Shown here: one piece after another, positions 46,669-58,100 of the stretch
Layout of the letters: every line of letters begins with the position of its first letter
How positions within the stretch are numbered: the first letter of the stretch is position 1
Assembly: GCF_014641595.1 (NCBI RefSeq)
Contig: NZ_BMIA01000001.1
Location: forward strand, 310,001 to 374,000
DNA: 64,000 nt
Direction of reading: 5' to 3'
Source of the DNA: Dyadobacter endophyticus
Lineage (GTDB): Bacteria > Bacteroidota > Bacteroidia > Cytophagales > Spirosomataceae
Position numbers and translations under genes: made by a program
Notes under the pieces: generated by a model
What the model was told of the DNA's origin: nothing
What the model saw: only the letters and a program-made list of their open reading frames with translations
The model's database searches: none

Positions 46669-49600
46669 ATGAAAAAAACAATTACCAGACAGATGTTCCT
46701 ATCGATAGCCGGACAAAGCCGCCATTTTCTTGTCCTTAGCTCGATGCTGCTTTTCTGGACTTTTGTTCCGGCTTTTGCGCAGATTTCCCAAGTACACACT
46801 TTTAAAAATGTGCGCATGGGTGGTGGGGGATTGGTATCGGGGGTCGAATACAGCCTCGCCGAGCAAAACCTGGTTTATGCCAGGACCGACGTGGGCGGCG
46901 CCTACCGCTGGGACCAGGCTTCTCAGGAATGGATACCCATCACCGAGTTTGCGGGAAACAATACAGCCGACGATATGGGGGTGCTAAGCATCGCGCCTGA
47001 TCCGGGTGATGCCAATAAAGTATACATTTTAACTGGTTTATATACACAGTCCTGGGCCGGGACGGGCGCTGTTTATGCATCTTCTGATAAGGGAAATACT
47101 TGGACGCGAAGTCCGCTGAGCATAAAAATTGGAGGTAACGAAGACGGGCGCACCATGGGGGAACGGTTGCAGGTGGACCCAAACCTGGGGAGCACGTTGT
47201 TTCTGGGATCTAGCACAGACGGGTTATGGAAAAGTGTAAATTCTGGTTCAAGCTGGGCCAAAGTCAATAGCTTCCCGGTGAGCTCCTCAGCCATTTCATC
47301 CGGAGGGATCTCATTTGTACTTTTTGATAAAACCAGTGGTAGTGCTGGCCTTGCCAGTCAGACCATATATGTCGGGGTGGCCGTTACCGGAACGTCGAAT
47401 CTTTACCGCTCTACCGATGGCGGCCAAAGCTGGTCGCCCGTCGCTGGCGCCACCACCGACTACATGCCGCATCATGCCACGTTGGCATCCAACGGTACCC
47501 TGTACATTGCTTATGCCAACGGAGCTGGCCCCAATGGAGCCACGGCGGGCGCCGTTTTCAAATACGCCACAGGTTCGGGTAGCTGGACGGAAATTACGCC
47601 AAGTCCGCACACCGACCAGGGAGGGTATGCCGGAATAAGCGTTTCGGCCAGTAACCCTGACGTGGTAATAGTGAGCACACTTGACAGATGGTCTCCCAGA
47701 GATGAAATTTACAGAAGTACCGACGGCGGTGTGAGCTGGCAGACGCGTCTCAACGGCGCCGGATACACCTACACGGATGCGCCTTACGGTGCAGCTTCCA
47801 CACCTCACTGGATTGGTGATGTGGACATAGATCCTTTCGATGAGAACAATGCATGGTTTATTACAGGGTATGGCGTTTTCAATTCTGAGAATATCACGGC
47901 CTCGGTCCCCACATGGAACTTCAAGGTGAAGGGCATCGAAGAAACCGTTGTGCTCGAACTGGCAAGTCCGGCTGCCGGCCCGCTGCTGGTGAGCGCGATG
48001 GGCGATATTGACGGTTTCCGACACGAAACAAATCTGGATCAATCTCCGCCTTCGGGAAGACTATCACCACATTATGGCACCAACACCTCCATTGCCTACG
48101 CCGAGCAGGTTGGCGGTAAACTCGTAAGGGTTCATAACAATGTTTCAGGAAATTATGGCGCCTATTCAACCGATGGGGGAGTGAACTGGACCGCATTTGG
48201 TAGCTTCCCGGCGGGTACAACGGGTGCTGGAAACATAGCGATCTCTTCTGATGGCAATACCTTGGTATGGCAGCCTGCTAACGCTGCTGCGTTTTATTCA
48301 ACCAATAACGGAACTTCCTGGACGGCAGCGTCGGGCCTTCCAGCTGGCATCAAACCAGTAGCCGACCGGGTGAATCCCGTTAAGTTTTACGGTTATGATG
48401 CCGAAGCAGGGAAAATTTACCGCAGTACAGACGGTGGCGTGACTTTTTCACTTGCCTCCTCCGGGCTTCCTACGGCATTCAGCTGGGAGTTATGGAAAAC
48501 AGGCATCAAAGCGGTGCCGGGAATCGAGGGGGAGCTGTGGATTTGCAATACGGCCGGACTTTATTATTCCACTGACGGCGGTGCTAACTATACCCAGGTA
48601 GCAGGCATAAACAGCGCTTCGAAGGTTGGTTTTGGCAAAGCGGCCAACGGTAGCAGTCATCCCGCGGTCTACATGGTGGGTTTCGCGGAAGGTGTTTACG
48701 GTTTTTATCGTTCCAATGACGTGGGTTCATCCTGGGTGCGTATCAACGATTCCCAGCATCAGTATGGGAATATCAATGATATCACCGGTGACCCTAATAT
48801 GTACGGCAGGGTGTATTTGGCAACCAATAGCAGGGGTGTGGTGTATGCGACCACCACCGTAGCACAAACCGGTGGCGATAGCCAGGCGCCTTCAACGCCC
48901 CTTAATCTCTCGCCAGCCAGCATTACGCAGACAAGTTTTGTGCTATCCTGGACCGGTTCAACGGACAATGTAGGGGTCACCGGGTATAATATTTACAGAA
49001 ACGGTGTGAAAATTGGCGAAACGGCCGCTACTAATTTTGCCGTATCCGGACTTTCGGGCAATACCATTTACAATATGGCCGTGAAAGCGAAGGATGCTGC
49101 CGGCAACACCTCCGATTTTAGCGTATTATTGGCCGTTACCACCAGCAATGCGCCAACGCCGGACCTAGTGTTATACGATGAAGAGATCCTGGCGGGATGG
49201 AACGACTGGAATTCCTGGGCGGGCGTGAAAGATGTGGCAAGTACTTCACCTGTCAAAGTGGGTAGCAAAGCCTATAAGGTGAGCTACACCGGTGCTTGGC
49301 AGGGTTTCAGATTATCTGTAACGGATGTGGCCAATGCACTTTCGACGGTAACCTATCCGGAAGGTATCGGCTTTTGGGCCTATGCGGAGGGCAGCGCCGG
49401 GGTAGAATTGAATGTGCTGACCACCAATGCCTCCGATGTGGCCAGTACTTCCAAATCCATCTCGGTGCCGGCAGGAGCGTGGACCTACTTTAAAATCTCG
49501 TGGGCGGATCTGGGTAACCCCGGTCAGGTTAAGTCGGTGTTGTTTCAGGAAACGGGGGGTACAGGCGGGGTTGTTGTCAACTTTGATGCTATCAAATTGC

Positions 49601-50676
49601 TGGCCGAGCTTCCACCTGTTGCCGTAAATCCCGATAAGGTGATTTATGGGGATGCGCTTCAAACAGGATGGTCAAACTGGTCTTATGCGGTAACACAGGA
49701 CGCAGGCAGTACTGCCCAGGTGAAAGTGGGGACCAAATCGTTGAAGGTAACTCCCACCGAAACATGGGGAGCGCTCAGTTTTTACAACAGTTCGGCACTG
49801 GATATCAGCAGTTACAAAGGCGGGATTTCGTTTTGGATATTCGCAGAAACAGCCTCGGAAGGGACTACGGTCAAATTACGCGTTTATACAGAAAGTACAG
49901 GCGGTGGCGTACCGGCCAGCAGCATCAAGCAGATCGAAGTGCCTTTGCATGTGTGGACAAAAGTGATCATCCCGTGGTCTGAACTTACCCTGAATACCAC
50001 AGCCCGCCTTGGATCGGAAAATGCCCGGGTGATGGCGGATATGGTCCAAAGGGTCACCATTCAGAATGGCAGTAGTGCATTAGGTCAGGTATTCTATATC
50101 GATCAGCTGCAATTATCCGGAGAAATTCCCAACCCGCTCCCTGTCCGGCTGGTCGGGTTTAAGGCAGAGCAGGACAGGGACGCTATAAACTTATCGTGGA
50201 CCACAGCAAGTGAAAGCGGTTCGGCGGGTTTTGAAGTGCAGGCCTCATCGGATGCGTTGCATTGGAAGCGCATTGGATTTATTGCTTCTGCGGGCAGTGA
50301 GGGCAAAAGCTCCGATGTTTTACATTACAAATTCAGGGATTCGAACCCGGTCGCTGGTATCAATTACTACCGGTTAAAACAAATCGACCTAAACGGAGAA
50401 ACCGATTACAGCCGCATTGAAAATGTTCATTTTTCAACCAAAAAATTGCTTATTGCTTATCCGAATCCAGTTGTCAGTGAGGTGAATTTTTCGTTTCCTG
50501 ATTGGAGCCAGGTAGTGGATTTGCGGGTTGTTGATCGGGCAGGGAAGGTGATATCTACCCATGTTTTAAAAACAAACAAGTTTGATATGAAAGCCTATCC
50601 CGTGGGGCAATATCTGTTGCAGTTTAGGCTGAAAAATGGCGAATCTGCGGTAGGTAAGATTATGAAAGTTAACTAG
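46669..50676 (+). CDS. GH74 xyloglucanase with FN3, two carbohydrate-binding-like modules and T9SS sorting domain
   Basis: A 1335-residue exported enzyme expected to cut the beta-1,4-glucan backbone of xyloglucan. After the signal peptide (to ~residue 38, ending FVPAFA), a GH74 double beta-propeller spans ~40-735: KNVRMGGGGLVSGVEY, YARTDVGGAYRWD with D74, GGNEDGRTMGERLQVDP and MGDIDGFRH with D446; D74 and D446 fit the family's catalytic Asp pair. Repeated STDGG-W motifs mark propeller blades. Then follow an FN3 domain (~740-830), two paralogous sandwich modules (~840-985 and ~995-1160; GWNDWNSWAGV versus GWSNWSYAVTQ), a LPVRLVGFKAE module, and a sorting domain (IAYPNPVVSEVNFSF). The hybrid regulator gene follows by 50 bp. 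The family is firm; substrate is inferred from the family. Confidence 0.92.
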   Translation: MKKTITRQMFLSIAGQSRHFLVLSSMLLFWTFVPAFAQISQVHTFKNVRMGGGGLVSGVEYSLAEQNLVYARTDVGGAYRWDQASQEWIPITEFAGNNTADDMGVLSIAPDPGDANKVYILTGLYTQSWAGTGAVYASSDKGNTWTRSPLSIKIGGNEDGRTMGERLQVDPNLGSTLFLGSSTDGLWKSVNSGSSWAKVNSFPVSSSAISSGGISFVLFDKTSGSAGLASQTIYVGVAVTGTSNLYRSTDGGQSWSPVAGATTDYMPHHATLASNGTLYIAYANGAGPNGATAGAVFKYATGSGSWTEITPSPHTDQGGYAGISVSASNPDVVIVSTLDRWSPRDEIYRSTDGGVSWQTRLNGAGYTYTDAPYGAASTPHWIGDVDIDPFDENNAWFITGYGVFNSENITASVPTWNFKVKGIEETVVLELASPAAGPLLVSAMGDIDGFRHETNLDQSPPSGRLSPHYGTNTSIAYAEQVGGKLVRVHNNVSGNYGAYSTDGGVNWTAFGSFPAGTTGAGNIAISSDGNTLVWQPANAAAFYSTNNGTSWTAASGLPAGIKPVADRVNPVKFYGYDAEAGKIYRSTDGGVTFSLASSGLPTAFSWELWKTGIKAVPGIEGELWICNTAGLYYSTDGGANYTQVAGINSASKVGFGKAANGSSHPAVYMVGFAEGVYGFYRSNDVGSSWVRINDSQHQYGNINDITGDPNMYGRVYLATNSRGVVYATTTVAQTGGDSQAPSTPLNLSPASITQTSFVLSWTGSTDNVGVTGYNIYRNGVKIGETAATNFAVSGLSGNTIYNMAVKAKDAAGNTSDFSVLLAVTTSNAPTPDLVLYDEEILAGWNDWNSWAGVKDVASTSPVKVGSKAYKVSYTGAWQGFRLSVTDVANALSTVTYPEGIGFWAYAEGSAGVELNVLTTNASDVASTSKSISVPAGAWTYFKISWADLGNPGQVKSVLFQETGGTGGVVVNFDAIKLLAELPPVAVNPDKVIYGDALQTGWSNWSYAVTQDAGSTAQVKVGTKSLKVTPTETWGALSFYNSSALDISSYKGGISFWIFAETASEGTTVKLRVYTESTGGGVPASSIKQIEVPLHVWTKVIIPWSELTLNTTARLGSENARVMADMVQRVTIQNGSSALGQVFYIDQLQLSGEIPNPLPVRLVGFKAEQDRDAINLSWTTASESGSAGFEVQASSDALHWKRIGFIASAGSEGKSSDVLHYKFRDSNPVAGINYYRLKQIDLNGETDYSRIENVHFSTKKLLIAYPNPVVSEVNFSFPDWSQVVDLRVVDRAGKVISTHVLKTNKFDMKAYPVGQYLLQFRLKNGESAVGKIMKVN

Positions 50677-50726
50677 TTGCAGCGGGTGGCTGCAAATTAA
50701 AAGTAGGTTTCTGATCTCGAAATTTA

Positions 50727-53700
50727 GTGGTAAAGCGATCAAATTTATTGAAGGGTGTCCGGTTGCTGATGATGTTTTTACTGATTCACACCGCATTTAG
50801 ATCGTCCGGGCAGGAGCGTCGGTTTGTTCACATCGACGCCCGCCAGGGGCTTTCCCATGCCCATGTAAGAGCCATTTATCGCGACGAAACGGGTTTTGTC
50901 TGGATTGGTACCGAATCGGGGCTCAACCGCTTTGACGGCTACACGATCAAAGTATTTCGTAACGATCCGTCTGATTCTACTTCCCTTTTTCACGACGATG
51001 TTGCCGAGCTATTCAAAATGCCTGGCGGGAAAATGGGCGTTCTTACCACCATTGGCCCGTGCGTTTATGACCCGGCAACAGAAACCTTCTCGCGGCCTTT
51101 GAAGGGTTTTCAGGCGTATTCCATTCATAAGCCGGAGAACCTGCAAACTGTTATTTCGGACAACAAGGGTAACTATTGGTTTATCATCCAGAACCAGGGA
51201 CTGGTCTGCTACAATGAGAAGAGCAGAAAGGCTTTTTCTGTTAAGCATCTTGACCGGGATACTTCTTCTATTTCCAGCAACGACGTCACGAACATTGCAC
51301 CGCACCCGGATGGTACTTATTGGCTGGTACATTCCAGTGGGCTGGTCGAAAATATAATTCTTGAAAGGCAGGGTGTGAGGGTGGTTAAAAGGCTCAATTT
51401 CTTTCGCGACAGAAGGGTCCGGAAGCAGGATCTGCTACATTGCCTGCTGATGGTGGACAGGGATGGGGACATTTGGGTGCATCCGACCAATTATGACATG
51501 GGTGCCGCCTATTGGAACAGACGGCAGGGCAAGATCCATTATTTTGGGAAGACCTTTGGAAGCCCGCGCCTAAGCTCAGATATGGTAACCGATGTAATAG
51601 AGGATCAAAATGGTGATATCTGGATCTCCAATGGCCAAAGCGGTATCGACGTGTTGAACAAGGGGAAGCTATCTGTGACCAATATCAAGCATGCGGTGGA
51701 AAATGACCACACGCTGAGCCATAATTCGGTGACCAGATTGCTTAAAGACCAGGAGGGCATAATCTGGGTTGGAACCTTCAAGAGCGGCCTGGATTATTTT
51801 CATAGAAACATCAAGCGCTTCCCGCTCATCAACCGGTACAGCAAGCCTGCCGGCCTGCCTTTTGAGGACATCAACGCATTTGTCGAGGATGCCAAAGGTA
51901 ATCTGTGGCTTGGAACCAATGGGGGAGGACTGACCTATTTTGACCGGCAAACGGGAAAATTTACGACTTATCGGCATAATCCGAACGACCCGCGAAGCCT
52001 GAGCAACGATGTCATCGTCAGTTTGTGCCTCGATCATAAAAATCGACTGTGGATAGGGACGTTTCTTGGCGGACTGAACTGTTTTGACGGACAGAAATTC
52101 AAACGGTACCAGCATAACCCTGCCCAGGCGAAAAGCCTTTCGGGCAGGAGCGTCTGGGAGCTATTTGAGGACTCGCAGCAACAACTCTGGATCGGCACCC
52201 TCGACGGAGGCCTGTGTTTGTTTAATCCAAATACAGAAAGCTTCACCAGGTATCATCATCCCAAACAGCGGGCACTTTACTCCACCTATGTTCCTACCAT
52301 TTTTGAAGATTCGAAAGGTAATATGTGGTTTGGGACCTCCACCGGGATAGACATGTTGATCAGGTCGTCGGGCGCGATGATCCATTTTGAAACGGAGAAG
52401 AATAAAACCAACTCCATTGCCAGCAACGACGTCTTTGGCATACTGGAAGATTCGAACGGGCGGATATGGATAGGAACAAGAGGAGGACTTAGCTTGTGGC
52501 AGCCAGCAACCAACACCTTCGCCAATTACACCGAAAAGCACGGACTCCCGCACAACGCCATTTTGTCGATGCTGGAAGACGACCAGGGGCGGCTGTGGCT
52601 GGGTACCCCAAACGGACTTTCACGCGCAACCATTGCTTCGGGAAAGGCAGGCTTGCAGGTCAGCTTCCGCAATTATTCGGAGATGGATGGGTTGCAGGGG
52701 AGGCAATTCACCGAGGATGCCGCTCTCAGAACACGCAATGGAGAATTGATTTTTGGCGGCGCCAACGGTTTCAACATATTCAAGCCGCGAGACCTGGGTG
52801 AAAATAAGGTTGTGCCCCGATTGGTATTTACCGATTTTCAGCTGTTTAACCGAAGTATCCGTCCCACAATTCATGGGAAGTCGGTCCTTCCCACCTCCAT
52901 CACAACGAAGCCTTCCATTGTGCTGCCGGCGAGTGATAATGTCTTTTCTATCGAGTTTGCCGCCCTGGGTTTTATCCAGGCCGCCCAAAATCAGTACAAG
53001 TACAAGTTGGAAGGCTTCAATGACGATTGGTTGGTCACCGACGCAGGCAACCGGAAAGTTACCTTTACCAATCTGGACGCCGGCGATTACGTTTTTCGTG
53101 TGGTTGCATCCAACAACGATGGGCTTTGGAATAAAGAAGGCATAGCACTTCCCATCAAGGTGCTTCCGCCTTTCTGGAAATCGCCAATCGCCTATGCCCT
53201 TTATGTGCTGGGTATGGTTTTGCTTCTGCTGGCAACACGCAGGCTCATCCAGGAGAGGGAAAGGATGAAGTTTGCGATCATGCAGACACGTGAAGAGGCG
53301 AGGCGTTCCCAGGAGCTGGACCTGTTAAAGACAAAGTTTTTTACCAATGTAAGCCACGAACTTCGCACGCCACTTTCCCTTATCCTTTCCCCGATCGAAA
53401 AGCTTAGTGAGAAGGCCATGGACAGTCAGGATCAAAAGCATTTTGATCTGATCCAAAGAAACGCGAAGCGATTGCTGAATCTTGTCAACCAGCTGCTCGA
53501 CTTCCGAAAACTGGAAGTGAACGAAATCAGGTTTCATCCCTCAGAAGGCGAAATCGTCCGGTTCATTAGAAATACGGTCTATTCATTCTCTGATCTGTCT
53601 GAGAAAAAGGATATCCGGCTCACCTTTCATTCAAACATCCCGGTACTGGAAACGATGTTTGACCATGACAAACTCGAAAAGATCCTATTTAACCTGCTCT

Positions 53701-54869
53701 CTAACGCCATAAAGTTTACGCTCGGTCCGGGCGACGTATCAGTAAGGGTCAACGTTCAGGATGCCGGCGAGAGTCACACGGTGGAGATCAGAGTAGAAGA
53801 CACGGGCATTGGGATACCTGCCGAAAAACAAGAGCTGATCTTCGAGCGGTATTTTCAAAGTGATCTGCCGAATTCAATCATCAACCAGGGCAGTGGTATC
53901 GGACTGGCTATTACCAGCGAATTCGTGCGTATTCACGGCGGTTCTGTCCGGGTGGAGAGCGAAGTGGGGAAAGGAAGCTGTTTTGTGGTGGAGCTTTCTT
54001 TGAAGAAACTCAACCAGTCAGTGCATGAAGTCATAGCCGAGAACGCCCGAACCACTGCGCCGACCGATCAGCTTCAAACAGAACAGGAGCCGGTAGGGAA
54101 ACCGCTCATTTTACTGGTCGAGGACAATGAAGATTTTAGGTTCTACCTCAAAGACAACTTGAAGCAATCCTATTCGGTCATTGAGGCTGCAACCGGTGAG
54201 CAGGGGTGGGACAAGGCTCTGGCTCAACGTCCGCTCCTGATTGTGACAGATATTATGATGCCTGGTCTGAATGGGCTCGACTTGTGCAGAATGGTAAAGT
54301 CGGATCAGCGGATTTCCCATACGCCGGTCATTTTACTTACCGCACGATCGGAGGACGAACAATTCCTCGAAGGATTTAAAGCGGGAGCCGATGATTACAT
54401 TCCCAAGCCATTCAACTTTCAGGTGCTCGAATCGCGGATAGAGAACCTGATCTCCTCACGCCAAAATCTGCGGGCCCTGTTCGCGCCCAAAAATGGAGTT
54501 AAGGCTAGTGAAATTCCAATCACGCCATTGGACCAGCAATTTCTCCGGGATATGGTTCAGGTGATAGAGAAACATATTTCCAATGCTGAATTTACGGTTA
54601 TCGATCTTGCGCGCGAAATGGGCGTGAGCCGCTCACAATTTTTCAAGAGGGTCCAGACCCTCACCGGGAAATCTCCGCTTGAAGTGATCCGCGATATCAG
54701 GTTGCAGCATGCTGCGCAGCTATTGGAGAAAAGCCAGCTTTCGGTTGCTGAAATTGCCTACCAAGTCGGTTTTAACAACCCCAAATATTTCGCGCGCTAC
54801 TTCAAGGAGTTTTATGAAGTGCTGCCGTCCGCATACTCATCCGGTAAAAGGGCAGCTGGTAAAAACTGA
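50727..54869 (+). CDS. Hybrid two-component system regulator (HTCS) of the glycan locus
   Basis: A 1380-residue single-protein sensor-regulator. Signal/anchor to ~29, then a periplasmic two-component propeller (~30-720) with many WIGT/WLGT blade motifs (FVWIGTESGLNRFDG, NLWLGTNGGGLTYFD, RIWIGTRGGLSLWQ), a Y_Y_Y domain (~735-805), and one membrane helix (AYALYVLGMVLLLLATRR). The cytoplasmic part has HisKA with H877 (NVSHELRTPLS), HATPase (NLLSNAIKFT, EDTGIGIP, GSGIGLAI), a receiver with D1175 (VTDIMMPGLNGLDL), and a C-terminal AraC-type HTH (~1280-1375, LAREMGVSRSQFFKRV, IAYQVGFNNPKYFARYF). It should sense breakdown oligosaccharides and activate the sus operons. The start is GTG; ATG codons at residues 15-16 would cut the basic N-terminus of the signal. 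Probably co-transcribed with GH74. Confidence 0.93.
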   Translation: MVKRSNLLKGVRLLMMFLLIHTAFRSSGQERRFVHIDARQGLSHAHVRAIYRDETGFVWIGTESGLNRFDGYTIKVFRNDPSDSTSLFHDDVAELFKMPGGKMGVLTTIGPCVYDPATETFSRPLKGFQAYSIHKPENLQTVISDNKGNYWFIIQNQGLVCYNEKSRKAFSVKHLDRDTSSISSNDVTNIAPHPDGTYWLVHSSGLVENIILERQGVRVVKRLNFFRDRRVRKQDLLHCLLMVDRDGDIWVHPTNYDMGAAYWNRRQGKIHYFGKTFGSPRLSSDMVTDVIEDQNGDIWISNGQSGIDVLNKGKLSVTNIKHAVENDHTLSHNSVTRLLKDQEGIIWVGTFKSGLDYFHRNIKRFPLINRYSKPAGLPFEDINAFVEDAKGNLWLGTNGGGLTYFDRQTGKFTTYRHNPNDPRSLSNDVIVSLCLDHKNRLWIGTFLGGLNCFDGQKFKRYQHNPAQAKSLSGRSVWELFEDSQQQLWIGTLDGGLCLFNPNTESFTRYHHPKQRALYSTYVPTIFEDSKGNMWFGTSTGIDMLIRSSGAMIHFETEKNKTNSIASNDVFGILEDSNGRIWIGTRGGLSLWQPATNTFANYTEKHGLPHNAILSMLEDDQGRLWLGTPNGLSRATIASGKAGLQVSFRNYSEMDGLQGRQFTEDAALRTRNGELIFGGANGFNIFKPRDLGENKVVPRLVFTDFQLFNRSIRPTIHGKSVLPTSITTKPSIVLPASDNVFSIEFAALGFIQAAQNQYKYKLEGFNDDWLVTDAGNRKVTFTNLDAGDYVFRVVASNNDGLWNKEGIALPIKVLPPFWKSPIAYALYVLGMVLLLLATRRLIQERERMKFAIMQTREEARRSQELDLLKTKFFTNVSHELRTPLSLILSPIEKLSEKAMDSQDQKHFDLIQRNAKRLLNLVNQLLDFRKLEVNEIRFHPSEGEIVRFIRNTVYSFSDLSEKKDIRLTFHSNIPVLETMFDHDKLEKILFNLLSNAIKFTLGPGDVSVRVNVQDAGESHTVEIRVEDTGIGIPAEKQELIFERYFQSDLPNSIINQGSGIGLAITSEFVRIHGGSVRVESEVGKGSCFVVELSLKKLNQSVHEVIAENARTTAPTDQLQTEQEPVGKPLILLVEDNEDFRFYLKDNLKQSYSVIEAATGEQGWDKALAQRPLLIVTDIMMPGLNGLDLCRMVKSDQRISHTPVILLTARSEDEQFLEGFKAGADDYIPKPFNFQVLESRIENLISSRQNLRALFAPKNGVKASEIPITPLDQQFLRDMVQVIEKHISNAEFTVIDLAREMGVSRSQFFKRVQTLTGKSPLEVIRDIRLQHAAQLLEKSQLSVAEIAYQVGFNNPKYFARYFKEFYEVLPSAYSSGKRAAGKN

Positions 54870-54991
54870 GGCAAAACCGGTGTCGGTTAAAAATCAATTT
54901 TTTTCAGTTTTTTGGCTTTTTAATACCATTCTGGACTTTTTATCCCCCTCATTCGGACTAATTCATACCCCTCCGAAGCCCGTTGGTGCTC

Positions 54992-54999
54992 TACCTTTG
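54992..54999 (+). promoter_or_regulatory. Candidate -7 element (TACCTTTG) upstream of susC 2
   Basis: The octamer fits TAnnTTTG and lies 122 bp before the ATG. It is in the 251-bp gap after the regulator gene, where a promoter is expected. No -33 element at normal spacing. Confidence 0.3.
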
Positions 55000-55120
55000 A
55001 TGCAAACAATCCCTGTTATTATGCTAGTCCGATAAGGTACGTGGCGCGCCTACCCCAGGACTATTATGATTGAGGGAATCCGTTTTAAATCACATTGTGT
55101 AACGTACTTAAGGCAAATCA

Positions 55121-58100
55121 ATGATGAAGAAAATTTACAGATGCTTCTGTATTACTGCGCTTATTTTGTTCTCGTGTATCATGGCCCACGCGCAGCGACA
55201 GCCTGTGTCAGGAACGGTGAAAAGCGAAACGGGAAGTCCGATGCCCGGTGTGACCATCCTGCTAAAAGGAACCACAATGGGAGTCTCAACCGACCCGGAG
55301 GGAAACTTTGTTATCCAGGCTGCACCTGAGGATGTCCTCAAAATATCCTTTATCGGCTACCTGTCAGAGCAAATTCCGGTGGGCAATAAGACCCGTTTCG
55401 ATATTACCATTCAGCCCGATATTGCTACGCTTTCCGAAGTCGTAGTGATCGGGTATGGAGAATCCAAAAGGAAAGATGTTACAGGGTCCATATCCTCGGT
55501 TAGCGGCGCTGAAATCCGTAAGACAAATCCGGTCACCTTCGATCAGGCATTACAGGGAAAAGTGGCGGGTATGGTGGTACAGCAGGTATCGGGCCAACCT
55601 GGCGGAGGCGTTTCAGTACAGATCAGAGGGATTTCTTCCTTCGGATCGGGCGGGCCATTGTATGTTATCGACGGCGTGATCCTGGGCGGAGCCTCCTCGA
55701 TGGGCGCTGGTACTAACCCGTTGGCAGCCATTAACCCATCGGAAATCGAGTCTGTCGACGTACTGAAAGATGCGTCTGCTACCGCTATTTATGGCTCGCA
55801 GGCTACGAACGGCGTAGTGATCATTACAACAAAGCGAGGCGCGGTAACACCTCCGCGGATCTCTTATGATTTCTACACGGGTTTTCAGCAGCTGCCAAAG
55901 AGAATTCCTACCATGAATTTACGGGAATATGCCACCTTCATCAACGAGCGGAACGCCGGTTTGGGCTGGGGCTTTGACACGCGGCCCGAATTTGCGAATC
56001 CTCAATACCTGGGGGAAGGTACAAATTGGCAAAAAGTGTTATTTAAGAATGCACCCATGACTAACCATACCGTCACGATCAACGGTGGGGATGTCAAAAC
56101 GCAATACCTGCTTTCAGGTTCGTATTTTAAGCAGGAAGGAATTGCTACGGGCTCTGATTTCAGAAGAATATCCGTCAGACTAAACCTGGATAACAAGACG
56201 ACCAATTGGTTGAAGATTGGCACCAGCCTCCAACTTGCCAATATCCGTGAGAATGTAAACGCGACCAGTTCAAATGTCATCAACTCCGCGCTCAGTCAAA
56301 CGCCCGACATCGCAGTCAAAAATTCGGACGGTAGCTGGGGGGGCGCGTATAACCCTAACGGTTGGGTGAACAGCACGATCAATCCGCTCGCTGTGGCGAC
56401 TATCAACAAGGATCAGGCCAACAGGAATCAGCTATTTGGAAACGCCTATGCCGAGATCGCTTTCAGCAAATCGCTCACATTGAGAAACGAGGTAACAGGA
56501 AGCTTTTCGATGGGCACAGAGGATAGATTTAATCCAAGCTACACGATGGGGCTTGTAAAGAACAACAGTAACAGCGCCTCATACAATTACAATCAAAGCA
56601 TTTATACAACCGTCAGAAATTACCTCACTTATTCGCATACGTTCAACGACCGGTATAATGCCAATGTGATGGTGGGACACGAAGCGCAGTTGAGCAAGGG
56701 CGAAAATGTAGGCGCAAGCCGCAATAATTTTCCCTCCAATAATGTGCAGGTTATCAACAGCGGCGATCCGACCTCGGCAACCAACTCCGGTTCGAAAAGC
56801 CAGAATGCCCAGGAATCATACTTTGGCCGGTTGAACCTGGGATTGTTTGACAAATACCTGATAACAGGCAATGTCCGCGCCGACGGCTCTTCCAGATTTG
56901 CCGCTGGAAACCGGTGGGTAACCACCTATTCGGGCGCGGTGGCCTGGAAGTTACACAATGAGGATTTCTTTAAAAACTTCAAAGATATCAACGAGTTGAA
57001 GCTTCGCGTGGGCTATGGCTTGACCAATAATCAGAACGTCAGGGACTTTGCATATACATCCACGTTAGCTACTGTGGCCACCGGTTTGTCGGGTATATCC
57101 CAGCTCACCGAGAACATTGGAAACCCTTACGTGGAGTGGGAAAAAACAAAGTATACCAATATCGGTCTCGACGCCGCATTGCTATCCTGGCGACTCAACT
57201 TCTCCGTCGATTTTTATGACCGGAAAACGGATGGTCTTTTAATGCAGATTCCGTTGCCTTTCTACTCGGGAACTGCCGTTGGCTGGTCTCCGGGCGCGCT
57301 GGATGCCCCTTATGTCAATGTAGGAACGATCAGCAACAAGGGATTTGATTTTAAAATCAGCTCGACCAACATTCAAGGAAAAGAGCTTACCTGGAAAACC
57401 GATCTGACGGTATCACGCAATGTCAACAAGGTATTGAAACTGAATACCGACGGCGCCTCACTTGTTGGATGGCCGTACAGCCAGACTATCGTTGGGAACT
57501 CGATCGGCCAATTCTACGGGTACAAGGCAGACGGCGTTTTTGCAAAGAAAGAGGATTTTGAAACCCACGCATTGCCCACAAAGAACGGTGTGCCTTTGCC
57601 TGTCGGTGCGGCCGGAGGCAGTATCTGGTATGGCGATCTTAAGTTCAAAGACATCAATGGCGACGGGGTGATCGATGAGCGCGACCAGACCTATCTCGGA
57701 TCGCCGATCCCCAAGTTTCAATTCGGGCTTAACAATTCGATATCCTACAAGAAATTTGACCTGAACGTATTCTTAACCGGCAATTACGGCAACAAGGTGT
57801 TCAATCAAATGCGTATGAACGGCGAGTATCCCGGAACAAGCTTTGGGTATCTTAAAGCACTGAACAATTACGCGAAGACTGCTTTGATCGATCCCGAAAA
57901 ACCTGCTACCGATATCAATAACGTGTATGTAGTGAATCCCGATACGGATATTCCGGGCATCAGAAATGACAATACCAACGGAAATACCAGGGCTTCCGAC
58001 AAATATGTCGAGGATGGGTCTTTCATTAGATTCAAAACCATTTCGCTTGGCTACACGCTGCCGGATAAGCTCCTGGAAAAAGCGCACATTCACGCCTTGC

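Noticed and set aside
47311..48042. Long open frame (243 codons) on the minus strand inside the GH74 gene
   Set aside because: It lies fully opposite a well-supported catalytic domain, and its composition is that of an antisense shadow, with no domain or signal.
50335..50352. tRNA T-loop-like sequence GGGATTCGAACCCGG
   Set aside because: It lies in the GH74 reading frame (encoding RDSNPV) and has no acceptor or anticodon arms.
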